Source: UTCFX2 sp963827155
GTDB lineage: Bacteria; Chloroflexota; Anaerolineae; Anaerolineales; UBA4823
Assembly: GCA_963827155.1 (NCBI GenBank)
Contig: CAWGZV010000003.1
Coordinates: forward strand, 124,001 to 188,000
Length of the DNA stretch: 64,000 bases
Direction of reading: 5' to 3'
Below are positions 54,243 through 62,544 of this stretch, in pieces (the stretch's first letter is position 1; the number at the start of each line of letters is the position of its first letter). A model generated the notes under the pieces. The model was not told the DNA's origin. It saw only the letters and a program-made list of their open reading frames with translations, and did no database searches. Position numbers and translations under genes: made by a program.

Positions 54243-54737
54243 TTAACTTTTGGGACCCATGCGAGTATTCGGGCGCAAGCCGGGGAATGTATCCCCGGGC
54301 GGGGTCTTATCGAAGCCGGGGATGTGCATTCGACTGAGCCAATAATAAACCATGCAGCCGGCGCAAAAACCGGCGAAGGCATTCAGCGCTGCCAGCCCGA
54401 CGACCAACCAGACCAGCCCCCATCCAAGAATGGATTGTCCAAAGAACAGCGCCAGGCTGCCGAAAGTCAGAAAAAGAGCGCCCAATCCCTGGGCAAATCG
54501 GTGCGGCTCGGGATTATCCAGAAGGATATCTGGCTTCAATATCCCAGCAGGTTTAAGAAGGTAGCGGTAGACGGGGAGAAAACCAGGGAAGCCGAAAAGA
54601 GTCCCGATGAGCATGACCAGCGCGATCGCTGCGACAAGCCAGGGGTAGTCCAGCACGAATGCGAGGATGCACAGGATGATGATCGTAAGCTGATTGGCTT
54701 TCAGGGCAGCATGGTCGATTTTCTTAAGGGGCTGCAT
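54243..54737 (-). CDS. DUF4395 membrane protein
   Basis: About 164 residues from ATG 54737 (AGAGG before it). Two membrane helix pairs and the family's C-terminal motif NAFAGFCAGCMVYYWLSRM with its C-x-x-C. RFAQGLGALFLTFGS is also typical. DUF4395 genes often sit beside thioredoxins and sulfurtransferases, as here, so a sulfur or sulfide-handling role at the membrane is likely. No biochemistry is known. Confidence 0.82.
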   Translation of the reverse strand: MQPLKKIDHAALKANQLTIIILCILAFVLDYPWLVAAIALVMLIGTLFGFPGFLPVYRYLLKPAGILKPDILLDNPEPHRFAQGLGALFLTFGSLALFFGQSILGWGLVWLVVGLAALNAFAGFCAGCMVYYWLSRMHIPGFDKTPPGDTFPGLRPNTRMGPKS

Positions 54738-54817
54738 ATTTACCTCTTGCATATGTCTCATTCCTATAAAAGATCGAATTATTTAATCATCTGATCAAGA
54801 TGATATCCGGCTGCTGA

Positions 54818-55249
54818 TCATAGATCGCTTGTGAGAAGCGGTTCCTGGTCGAACTGGGTACGGTCTTCGCGGAGAAGCCAGGAACGGCTACCCACGGCTT
54901 TTCCGGCTTCAACGCCGGTAATGATGTAAGACAGCCATGGGATTGCCCATTCACGGTCAAATTCAGACGGTTGATTGGGATGATCTGGATGAGAATGAAA
55001 AACCCCAATTACATCCAAGCCGAGAGCAGCAGCCTGCTGTTCCCCGTGCAGGAAATCCTGTGGGGTGAGCAGGTAGCGGTTATGGCGAGCGCCTGGTTCG
55101 CGAGCGTTATCGAAGGTCAGCAACCTGACAGCTTTTTTCTCATTGTTCTTGGAAGTGCCAAGGACCAATCCTGCCCCTTCTTCGGGGTAGGAAGACTCAC
55201 CAAAAGCGTGAATCTGGTCGAGCAGCTCGGGTAAAATGGATAGGGTCAT
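54818..55249 (-). CDS. JAMM/MPN+ metalloprotease, Mec-like
   Basis: 143 residues with the complete zinc protease motif: E in SYPEEGAGLVLG, then H-S-H-P-D-H-P-N-Q-P-S-x-x-D (FHSHPDHPNQPSEFDREWAI). In Mycobacterium, Mec+ cuts cysteine off the CysO-cysteine adduct, just after Gly-Gly. The neighbours here are CysM and a CysO-like carrier, so the same reaction is expected. It might also free the carrier from its E1 fusion. The end runs into AT-rich DNA, 80 bp before the DUF4395 gene. Confidence 0.9.
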   Translation of the reverse strand: MTLSILPELLDQIHAFGESSYPEEGAGLVLGTSKNNEKKAVRLLTFDNAREPGARHNRYLLTPQDFLHGEQQAAALGLDVIGVFHSHPDHPNQPSEFDREWAIPWLSYIITGVEAGKAVGSRSWLLREDRTQFDQEPLLTSDL

Positions 55250-55271
55250 AATTCTTCACCAGCCAGCTGGC

Positions 55272-56222
55272 TCATGGCGCGCCCCACAGCGAGTCGTCGC
55301 TGAGGTATTTATATCCGGCGTCCGGAAAAACGGTCACGACCACACCTCGGTCGATTTGCTCAGCGACACGGATGGCAGCGGCGGCTGCTGCACCGGACGA
55401 GATTCCGACGAAGAGGCCTTCTTCGCGCGCCAAACGGCGCACCATTTCATAAGCATCTTCCGTGGGGATCTCGAGGATTTGATCGGGCAGGTTGGAATCA
55501 TAGATCCCAGGCGTGATAGCGCTGGGGATATGTTTCAGTCCCTCGAGACCGTGGAAAGGGGAATCGGGCTGGACTGCGATTATCTGGATTGCCGGATTAT
55601 TCTCGGACAAAAATCGCCCAACGCCGGTGAGCGTGCCGGTGGTGCCTAACCCGGCGATAAAGTGGGTGATCTCGCCGCCGGTTTGTTGAAGGATCTCTGG
55701 ACCGGTGGTTTCGTAGTGCGCCTTCCAGTTCGCGGGGTTGTCATACTGGTTTGCGTAGAAAAAGCGACCTGGCTCCTGGCGTGCAAGCTCCCTCGCAACC
55801 CGGATTGCGCCATCCGATCCTTCGAGTGGATCGGTCAGGATCAGCTCGGCGCCAAGGAGACGCAGGATCTTAACACGTTCCGGGCTGGCATTGGAAGGCA
55901 GGGCCAGGGTCACACCTAAGCCCAGAGCAGCTCCGAAGGTGGCGTAGGCAATACCCATGTTGCCGGAAGTTGAATCCAGCAGTCGTTTCCCTCCGGTGAA
56001 GGAACCATCAGCGATGGCGGTGCGAAGAATGCTGAGGGCAGGACGATCTTTAATCGAACCGCTTGGATTGAACCACTCTGCTTTTGCCAAAATCCTGACG
56101 GAGGCTGAAAGATGAGCAGAAACCCGACGGAGGGGGATGAGGGGCGTGCAGCCGACCTGATCTTCGAGGCTGCTAACCTGTGAGGAAGAAATATTCAGCT
56201 CTGGTAATGTTATCAAGTCCAT
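55272..56222 (-). CDS. cysM: Cysteine synthase, CysM-like
   Basis: 316 residues, PLP fold-type II. The PLP Lys is in FNPSGSIKDRPALSIL and the phosphate loop in LGTTGTLTGVGRFL, with STSGNMGIAYA. In actinobacteria CysM uses O-phosphoserine and CysO thiocarboxylate, and the adjacent JAMM protease and carrier fusion suggest the same here. An Arg that selects phosphoserine was not verified. GGAG lies 7 nt before the ATG. A long structured leader and promoter lie upstream (56223-56527). First gene of the operon cysM-mec-DUF4395-trx-moeZ. Confidence 0.92.
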   Translation of the reverse strand: MDLITLPELNISSSQVSSLEDQVGCTPLIPLRRVSAHLSASVRILAKAEWFNPSGSIKDRPALSILRTAIADGSFTGGKRLLDSTSGNMGIAYATFGAALGLGVTLALPSNASPERVKILRLLGAELILTDPLEGSDGAIRVARELARQEPGRFFYANQYDNPANWKAHYETTGPEILQQTGGEITHFIAGLGTTGTLTGVGRFLSENNPAIQIIAVQPDSPFHGLEGLKHIPSAITPGIYDSNLPDQILEIPTEDAYEMVRRLAREEGLFVGISSGAAAAAAIRVAEQIDRGVVVTVFPDAGYKYLSDDSLWGAP

Positions 56223-56245
56223 CTTATAACTCCAAATATATTAAC

Positions 56246-56374
56246 AAAAAAAACGGCCTGACAAACCAAAAAGGGTATTTGCGCCCTATCGTAATAGGAG
56301 ACGCTTTGCGAAGAAACCTTCGCAAGCGGGGTCGCAACTACCCTTCGTCTCAGCTGGCTTGTCGAACAGCCGTT
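56246..56374 (-). promoter_or_regulatory. Structured leader RNA ending in a terminator-like U-tract, upstream of cysM
   Basis: Reading the minus strand, an outer stem pairs AACGGC and GACAAGCC (56374-56356) with GGUUUGUC and GCCGUU (56267-56252) and runs into eight U (56253-56246). Inside, GGGUAGUUGCG (56343-56333) pairs with CGCAAAUACCC (56283-56273) with 10 of 11 bases. This encloses CGCUUGCGAAG/CUUCGCAAAGCG (56328-56302) and CCUAU/AUAGG (56298-56285). It is a three-way junction with a closing stem next to a U-tract, 24 nt before the cysM start. It fits an attenuator or riboswitch; no known class was recognised. Confidence 0.72.
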
Positions 56375-56418
56375 AGAAATGCCGATGATTTAATTGGCTT
56401 TTGGTGACGAGGCGGCAG

Positions 56419-56457
56419 CTACGAACCCCGCCCCAGACACATGCAATCAAATACCAT
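56419..56457 (-). CDS. Cysteine-containing leader peptide (uORF)
   Basis: A 12-codon open frame, MVFDCMCLGRGS, with AGGAG at 7-nt spacing before its ATG. Two of 12 codons are Cys (UGC, UGU) with Met between. It lies on the leader transcript of the cysteine operon, 45 nt before a multibranch RNA that can form a terminator. This is the layout of an amino-acid attenuator: ribosome stalling at scarce Cys-tRNA would change folding of the downstream RNA. The peptide is too short for homology tests; the argument rests on ribosome site, Cys codons and operon. Confidence 0.68.
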   Translation of the reverse strand: MVFDCMCLGRGS

Positions 56458-56475
56458 TAAATATCTCCTGAAAGG

Positions 56476-56501
56476 ATTATTATGACAAAGTTCATAATAA
56501 T
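56476..56501. promoter_or_regulatory. 26-bp palindromic operator candidate
   Basis: attattatga, six bases, tcataataat: a perfect 10-bp inverted repeat that overlaps the -10 element by two bases and the likely transcription start of the cysteine operon. A dimeric repressor bound here would block initiation. The regulator is unknown; Rrf2-type or other sulfur regulators are possibilities only. Confidence 0.65.
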
Positions 56502-56527
56502 TGTACTATGAGAATCAAACCTGTCAA
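56500..56527 (-). promoter_or_regulatory. Sigma70-type promoter of the cysteine operon
   Basis: TTGACA (56527-56522), 16-bp spacer, TACAAT (56505-56500). Start near 56493, about 270 nt before cysM, giving the long leader with uORF and structured RNA. Confidence 0.8.
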
Positions 56528-56572
56528 GGGTAAGATCACGAGAATTTGTGCTTGACCGAAGCGCGTTGGCAT

Positions 56573-57910
56573 TCATTCACCCGTCTCTGATTCTCCTGGA
56601 CCGATCCCTAAAGGCACCCATTTGCTGGGATCTTTCAAGCGGTGCTGGATGCCCTGCCGGTCGTGGATTTCATCGAAATTTTCGGGCTTGAGAAACATCT
56701 GCTCGCCGGAAAGCAGGCCGTGAACGCCGGCTTGGCCTGGCTCGGGTCGTTTGATGCCCTTGAATTTGGCCGATTCGCTGGGCAGGTAATCGGTCGGCTC
56801 TTCGTAGGTGGTGATGTAGCCTTCGTAGTTCCGCAGCACAACTTTGTGATCTGAGTAGCTGAGCAGATAGTTGGGCGAAACCGGGATCTTGCCGCCACCG
56901 CCTGGGGCGTCGACGATATATTGCGGTACGGCATAACCTGAGGTATGCCCGCGCAGACCCTCCATGATCTCGATCCCCTTGCCGACCGGTGTGCGGAAGT
57001 GACCAGCGCCTTCGACAAGGTCGCATTGATACAGGTAATAGGGGCGGACACGAATGCGAACCAGCTTCTGCACCAGCTCGCGCTGGATGTCCACGTTATC
57101 ATTCACGCCGCGCAGCAGCACAGCCTGGTTGCCGAGCGGGATGCCGGCGCGGGTGAGGCGGTCAGCTGCTTCTGCCAGCTCGGCAGTGATCTCGTTTGGG
57201 TGATTGACATGGATGTTCATCCAGAGGGGGTGGTATTTCTGTAGCATATCCGTCAGCTCCTGGGTGACACGCATCGGCAGGAAAACTGGGACACGCGAGC
57301 CGATCCGAACGATCTCGATATGCGGGATCGCTTTCAGCTGGCTGAGGATTTCTTCAAGGATCTTAGGGGCTAGCACCAGCGGGTCGCCGCCGGAGAGCAG
57401 CACGTCGCGAACCTGGGGAGTACGGCGCAAATATTCTAGCTGCAACTCAAATTCAGCCCGCGAGAAGGTAGCGGAGGGGTCGCCGACAATTCGCGAGCGG
57501 GTGCAGTATCGGCAGTAGGAAGCACATTGGGTGGTGACGAGCATCAGGACCCGATCGGGGTAGCGATGCACCAATCCCGGGACGGGGGAATGCCGATCTT
57601 CTGCCAGCGAATCCTCCATCATCGCCGTAAAAGGGACGAGCTCGGCAGCTGTGGGGACGACTTGCATGCGCACGGGATCAGCGGGATCGTTTGGATCGAT
57701 GAGTGAGATGAAGTATGGTGTGATATCGACCCGGAAAAGATTGGCGGCCGAAAGAGCCTTGCGCTCACTCTCACTCAAGGGGATGACTTTTTCAAACTCT
57801 TCGACCGTATTGATGCGGTTGCTCAGCTGCCAGCGCCAGTTTCCCCACTGCTCATCGGGGACATCTGCATAGACGGACGCACGTTTGGAAGGAAATGGGT
57901 TTTGATCCAT
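56573..57910 (-). CDS. kamA: Lysine 2,3-aminomutase family protein
   Basis: 445 residues, radical-SAM and PLP enzyme. C-x3-C-x2-C is present (CASYCRYC). LLSGGDPLVL, then NHPNEITAELAEAADRL, and the PLP-Lys loop DAPGGGGKIPVSPNY match KamA. The length is normal for lysine 2,3-aminomutase, which makes beta-lysine for lysine fermentation or the osmolyte N-epsilon-acetyl-beta-lysine. The second-step genes (kamD/E, ablB) are not present, so the role is open. The gene ends just before the cysteine operon promoter. Its own promoter lies about 290 bp upstream. Confidence 0.92.
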   Translation of the reverse strand: MDQNPFPSKRASVYADVPDEQWGNWRWQLSNRINTVEEFEKVIPLSESERKALSAANLFRVDITPYFISLIDPNDPADPVRMQVVPTAAELVPFTAMMEDSLAEDRHSPVPGLVHRYPDRVLMLVTTQCASYCRYCTRSRIVGDPSATFSRAEFELQLEYLRRTPQVRDVLLSGGDPLVLAPKILEEILSQLKAIPHIEIVRIGSRVPVFLPMRVTQELTDMLQKYHPLWMNIHVNHPNEITAELAEAADRLTRAGIPLGNQAVLLRGVNDNVDIQRELVQKLVRIRVRPYYLYQCDLVEGAGHFRTPVGKGIEIMEGLRGHTSGYAVPQYIVDAPGGGGKIPVSPNYLLSYSDHKVVLRNYEGYITTYEEPTDYLPSESAKFKGIKRPEPGQAGVHGLLSGEQMFLKPENFDEIHDRQGIQHRLKDPSKWVPLGIGPGESETGE

Positions 57911-58176
57911 GGATTATTCTCCAGCTAGCATGTGATACCAATAAAACGAGTGGAGAGAGAACGATTCGCAGGATTTTTGCAGATGGTTCTCTCATTGTCC
58001 TGGTCATCAAATGTTTCCCCGGCAATCGTTTATGGGGTAGGGGTGCCAGGTATTATCGGAAGCAGGGAGGATTCAATCTAAGAACCAGCTCTTAGCAGCT
58101 GAGCGCAAGATGGCGGGTCGTGATCGCTGCGGAAGAAACCGCTGATAAGATACGGGGCAAGCCAATCCATACATAG

Positions 58177-58205
58177 ATTGTAAATGAAAAGCCGCCACGG
58201 GTCAA
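58177..58205 (-). promoter_or_regulatory. Promoter and long leader of kamA
   Basis: TTGACC (58205-58200), 17-bp spacer, TACAAT (58182-58177). The 386-bp gap 57911-58296 has no gene. The transcript would begin near 58170 with a leader of about 260 nt. No lysine riboswitch core (AGAGGUGC type) or other known element was found in it. Confidence 0.65.
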
Positions 58206-58296
58206 ATCCCGGCGGCAATCCGGCGAGGAACCAGCGGTTATCCGGAGGCAGCTATCCTGGCAGTCCTTCCAAACTCGATTTTCCAATAAACCAGAT

Positions 58297-59505
58297 CTAT
58301 GGCGCCAGGGTCACCGGGATGCTGGTGAGGAATGTGTAATCGGAAAGTGTACCTCCTTCTTCGGACACAACCAGCAATGCAGGGGTGATTTGGTCGACCT
58401 TGTATGGGACTTCGGCGATAAAATGCCCATAATCTCCCGGGACAGGGACTGAAATACCGGCAAGGCGCTGACCCAAAACGTGACCGTCTTCACCGACCAG
58501 TGTCACTCGAAGGGGTTGGTCCGATTCTGGACGGGCACGTCCCGAGACAATCAAGCTGCCGTTTTGGATGAGCGCTTTTTCCACGGGGTCCTGGATGATA
58601 ATGCGCTGCTGCAATCCGCTTGGTGGATTCAGCTCGGTCATGCCCTGCGAGAGCAGCACCAGGTCCATCGAATTGACCTCGATCAGCCTGCCGTAGACGT
58701 CTTCGGCGCTGACCACCAGCCTGGCGAGCTCGGCTGCGGAGGTTATCTCGAAATCGAGGCGAAGGCCGATCCGGGCTGCACCCCAGGGGACGTTCTCGAA
58801 GGTGCGCAGGGAACGAGCAAGCAGACGTCCGTCCTCACCATAAAGATCGATACGTATGACTTTTCCCTCATCACATGTTAAACGGAGAGAGACATCCAGG
58901 GGGGTGATGATTTTCGAAAGAGCACCGAGGCGGTAGATTTGGATGCGGGCGTCTGGGATAGGGGGGGCTGGGGTAGGAGTGCTTGTCAAGACGAGTGGGT
59001 TTAAATCCGCCGGGACGGGGGTCTCTGTGGGTGAAGGGGCGTGTGTAGCGGTCGGTGCAGATTTCGAAGCTGTCAGCTCCAGGTCCGAGACCAGTGTTGA
59101 GGATAAAGCCGGCTGTTCTGGATTGCTGGCAGGAAACTGGGTGAAAGTTGGGGTGACCATTAAGGATTGCGATGGTACTGAGGAGGCTGCCAGTCCCACC
59201 GGCGACGATGCTTGATTCGCCGACGGCGCGAGAACGGCAGGAGTGCGCATGGATGCTCCACTGGCTGCCAGGGTAAGGGCGACAGCTGTTGGAAGGAATT
59301 CAGAAGGGAGGGGGGTGGAGATGCTTGGAGGCATCAGTCCTGTGCATGCACTAAGAACCAACGTAACAATGGCAAAGCAAACTATGTACTTCCTGCGATA
59401 CAATCGCGGTCCAAACACCCTTTTTCGGAAGGGCAGACCGGTTTTTGAGCTCAGGTTTTCGGGGTTTGAATGAATAGGCAGCATTTCGATGACTTTTCGT
59501 TTCAA
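58297..59505 (-). CDS. Uncharacterised lipoprotein
   Basis: About 402 residues. After a basic N-terminus there is a hydrophobic stretch and lipobox (IVTLVLSACTG), then a long Ser/Thr/Pro-rich linker to about residue 175, typical of Chloroflexota surface lipoproteins. The folded part has two related beta domains (IQIYRLGALSKIITPLDVSL and SLIVSGRARPESDQPLRVTL). The second resembles an immunoglobulin-like or Gmad2-type fold. The start is uncertain (TTG at 59505 or ATG at 59484). Function unknown. Confidence 0.7.
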   Translation of the reverse strand: MKRKVIEMLPIHSNPENLSSKTGLPFRKRVFGPRLYRRKYIVCFAIVTLVLSACTGLMPPSISTPLPSEFLPTAVALTLAASGASMRTPAVLAPSANQASSPVGLAASSVPSQSLMVTPTFTQFPASNPEQPALSSTLVSDLELTASKSAPTATHAPSPTETPVPADLNPLVLTSTPTPAPPIPDARIQIYRLGALSKIITPLDVSLRLTCDEGKVIRIDLYGEDGRLLARSLRTFENVPWGAARIGLRLDFEITSAAELARLVVSAEDVYGRLIEVNSMDLVLLSQGMTELNPPSGLQQRIIIQDPVEKALIQNGSLIVSGRARPESDQPLRVTLVGEDGHVLGQRLAGISVPVPGDYGHFIAEVPYKVDQITPALLVVSEEGGTLSDYTFLTSIPVTLAP

Positions 59506-59533
59506 ATTTTCTCGGAATATTTATTGTCCGGAT

Positions 59534-61036
59534 TCATAACCCATACAAATCCCCATATTTTGCTCTCAGGTAGCGAATGTAAGGGGCTGGGCTGATCCTG
59601 GAGCCGGTGGCTCGCTCGACCAGCTCCTGGGGCTCAAATTTTGCTCCGTGCCGATGGATTTTTTCGCGCAGCCAGCTCAGGAGAGAGGAAAACTCTCCTG
59701 ATCGGATTTGGCTGGATAAATCGGGGATATCTCGCTGAATGCACTCCCAGAGCTGGACTGAAATCAGGTTGCCAAGGGCATAAGTGGAAAAGTAGCCGAT
59801 CAGTCCACTGGACCAGTGGACGTCTTGCAGAACGCCTACGGTGTCGCTGGAAGGAACAATCCCGAGATAATCCTGCATCCGGGCATTCCATTTCTCAGGG
59901 AGATCTTTCACTTCCAGGCTGCCTTCCATCATTGCGATCTCAATCTCCAACCGGAGCATGATGTGGAGGTTATAGGATGCTTCATCGGCTTCGACCCGTA
60001 TGAAGGACGGCTGGACGCGATTGATGCCGCGGTAGAACTGATTCAGAGCGACTTCTTGCAGCTGAGCAGGGAAGACCTGCTGCAAATGTGGGTAGAAATA
60101 TTCCCAAAATGGGAAGGAGCGCCCCACCAGGTTTTCCCACAGCCGCGATTGAAACTCATGAACCCCAAGCGAATTTCCCCCTGCAAGCGGCGAACGTTTT
60201 AGAGCCGGGTCAACTCCCATCTCATACAGCGCATGACCTGCTTCATGCAAGGTGCCAAACAGGGCGGTGCTCAGATAATCAGGATTAATCCGGGTCGTGA
60301 TGCGCACATCATTGATCCCCATATTCTCGGTGAAAGGATGGGCGGACTTATCCTGACGACCACGATTCCAATCGTATCCAATCTGGCTGATGATCGAGAC
60401 GCCAAAATCCCACTGCTTCTGCTCGTCATACCTGCGGGTCAAGAATGAGGATTCGACCTGAGGACGAGCTGTGATTTCCCGCACCAGGTTGGTCTGAGGT
60501 TGGCGAAGCTCACCAAATATCTGGCGCACTTCCCGGGTCTTGAGTTCCGGCTCATAAATATCCAGGAGGGGGTCGTAAACATGCTCATAAGGCGCGAAAA
60601 GCTCGGCATACCGGCGCCGCTGATCGATAACGGATTCAAGGAAGGGGCGAAAACGGTCAAATTCGTTCTTTTGGCGGGCGATAACCCAGGCCTGGTGGGC
60701 GACACTGGTTAGTTGCGCAAGCTCGGCTACCATCTCCGGAGGGACCCGGGCAGCCTTCTCAAAATCCCGACGGGTTTTTTTAATCAGCCTGGCATCATCC
60801 GAATCGGGATCAAGCGACTCGGCTAGCGGCTGGAGCTTATCCAGCAGATTGCCAATTTGCGGAGAGGTTAAAAGGGTGTGGGCATTCTTTCTTACGGTGC
60901 CAATCTGAAAGCCGCGCTCTTCAGCAGCACCAGCAGGCATCAGGGTCTGTTGATCCCAACCGAGAAGCGAAGCGGTGTTGTAAAGGTCGGTGATTTCTGC
61001 AAGCAGCAAGCGGAGCTCCGCGAGTTCTTTTTCCAT
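59534..61036 (-). CDS. M32-family (Taq-type) metallocarboxypeptidase
   Basis: 500 residues from ATG 61036, which has GGAG before it; longer in-frame forms to 61159 lack a ribosome site. The zinc motif is H-E-A-G-H (GTLHEAGHALYEMG). Also present are the M32 blocks LGWDQQTLMPAGAAEERGFQ, then DVRITTRIN, GVHEFQSRLWENLVGRS and the C-terminal YIRYLRAKYGDLY. M32 enzymes remove C-terminal residues, with broad specificity except Pro, and work at high temperature in Thermus. It is cytoplasmic, with no signal peptide. Confidence 0.95.
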   Translation of the reverse strand: MEKELAELRLLLAEITDLYNTASLLGWDQQTLMPAGAAEERGFQIGTVRKNAHTLLTSPQIGNLLDKLQPLAESLDPDSDDARLIKKTRRDFEKAARVPPEMVAELAQLTSVAHQAWVIARQKNEFDRFRPFLESVIDQRRRYAELFAPYEHVYDPLLDIYEPELKTREVRQIFGELRQPQTNLVREITARPQVESSFLTRRYDEQKQWDFGVSIISQIGYDWNRGRQDKSAHPFTENMGINDVRITTRINPDYLSTALFGTLHEAGHALYEMGVDPALKRSPLAGGNSLGVHEFQSRLWENLVGRSFPFWEYFYPHLQQVFPAQLQEVALNQFYRGINRVQPSFIRVEADEASYNLHIMLRLEIEIAMMEGSLEVKDLPEKWNARMQDYLGIVPSSDTVGVLQDVHWSSGLIGYFSTYALGNLISVQLWECIQRDIPDLSSQIRSGEFSSLLSWLREKIHRHGAKFEPQELVERATGSRISPAPYIRYLRAKYGDLYGL

Positions 61037-61408
61037 GATATCTCCAGATAAGTTCTTTTTTAGAATTTCAGTTTTTGGCAAATTACCGCACGGCGAAACC
61101 ATTTCTCCAGCGAGATTTTGCGGCGCCATGATAGGAAGACTTGATGATTTGGGCGCCAATATTGGGGGGAGCGAAGTGGTTGAAGGTCGAGATCTGAAGA
61201 CCGAGATCCTCCGGTCATTCTATAAAGAATTGTTGGGCGGGGCCGCGATGGAGTGGATTGAGATGCTGTTCCAACCCGCCGCGGACAATTATCTTCCACC
61301 GAGACAGCTTCGCTCTAAAATAGAATGCCCGGTCCTGTGGAAACCGGGCTGCCCAATTCATCCTGAACGATTTTACCTCAGAATTTCGACCTCATTTGCA
61401 GACCCGTT
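61037..61408. other. Intergenic region, 372 bp, with one weak terminator
   Basis: No gene supported. A hairpin gcccggt/accgggc (61327-61349), followed on the minus strand by a T-rich stretch, may end the GGDEF/EAL transcript. The remainder shows no clear promoter, repeat or RNA. Open frames here (about 79-147 codons) have no ribosome site or family match. Confidence 0.5.
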
Positions 61409-62544
61409 TCAGGCGAACACTTCCTGCCAATAGTGCTTCCATGGGAGCGCGGCAGTTCCCAGATGCTGATATGCCTCGAGGAGCTGCTGTGCGGCAATTT
61501 TTTCAAGGGGGCTGCAGATTAAGAGTCCTTGTCCATAATCGCAGTTTAATTCACGCAACCGATTGAGTTGATCCGGTTCCTCAATTCCTTCTGCGATGGT
61601 CTTGATCTCAAGGGAGTGCGCCAACGAGATGATCATTCGTGGGATTTCTGTAAACCCGCCGTTTTTGCTAATGCGGTTCATGAAAGCTCGGTCGATCTTA
61701 AGGGCATCAACCTGTAAATCGTTCAAGTAAAGAAGCGAAGACTGCCCTTTTCCAAAATCATCGATCTGTACACCCATACCCAAAGCCTTTAAATCAGTGA
61801 TGATTTGGCGAAGAGAATCGACATTTACCGATATTACACTTTCGGCGATCTCCAGGACCAGGTATTTTGCTGGAAGACCGGTTTTTTTGAGACTTGCCTG
61901 GATCGACTCGATCAGATCGGTATGGGTTAATATGCTGTTGGCGAGGTTTATGCTGATAATCAAAGGTGGTTTTAATAAATAGAGCTTATGCCAGTTTTGA
62001 ATTTGGGTGCAAGCTTCTTTGAAAACCCACCAGTCGATTTGAAGAATTTGACCGGTTTCTTGGGCGATGGGTAAGAAATCGCTGGCAGGAATCAGACCAA
62101 GCCTGGGGTGCATCCAATGAACGAGGGCCTCGAAGCCAATCAGCTCACCATTCTGTAAAGAGACGATGGGTTGATAGCTGACCTCGAATTGGTTTTCTGC
62201 CAATGCGTGCTGGATATCTACTTCGAGAGATAAGCGGTAGATGATTTCGCGGCGCATCTCAGGGTCAAAAAGCTGGTATCTCGATTTACCTTTGCTCTTA
62301 GCGACGTACATGGCAATGTCGGCATCTCTAAGCACATCCTCTGGACGGCTGTAGCCGAGCGAACTGAGGACTACACCGATGCTGGTGCTGATGTAACATT
62401 CGTGAGACCCGAGCTTGATTGGTTTCTCGAGCGCAGCCATGATCTCCGTTGATTTTTCCCTGGCATCGGTCTCATCATGGATTCCATCCAGCAGGATGAC
62501 AAACTCGTCTCCGCTCAGGCGGGCTACCGTATCCGCACGTCTCA
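61409..62544 (-). CDS. GGDEF-EAL regulatory protein, C-terminal part (frameshifted)
   Basis: End of a c-di-GMP protein in the shifted frame. Coding resumes at about 62544 with LRRADTVARLSGDEFVILL, so the active-site motif is S-G-D-E-F. The EAL phosphodiesterase domain follows, with FEVSYQPIVSLQNGELIGFE then EALVHW, FPLKI-type motifs and DDFGKGQSSLLYLNDLQVDA. The frame resumes after adding one C at 62544-62545 (VLKTLLRRADTVA). Both diguanylate cyclase and phosphodiesterase activities are possible. The downstream end is at TGA 61409. Confidence 0.88.

Noticed and set aside
54174..54794. 206-codon plus-strand open frame opposite DUF4395
   Set aside because: Highly charged, low-complexity translation typical of an antisense shadow; DUF4395 on the minus strand is clearly the real gene.
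56246..56374. TPP, SAM, cobalamin or T-box riboswitch upstream of cysM
   Set aside because: CTGAGA and GGGTAG look suggestive, but the rest of the TPP and T-box cores is missing, and no SAM or cobalamin motif is present.
61060..61433. Open frames in the 61.0-61.4 kb gap
   Set aside because: No ribosome site, no family pattern, and they overlap the carboxypeptidase leader or the EAL gene end.
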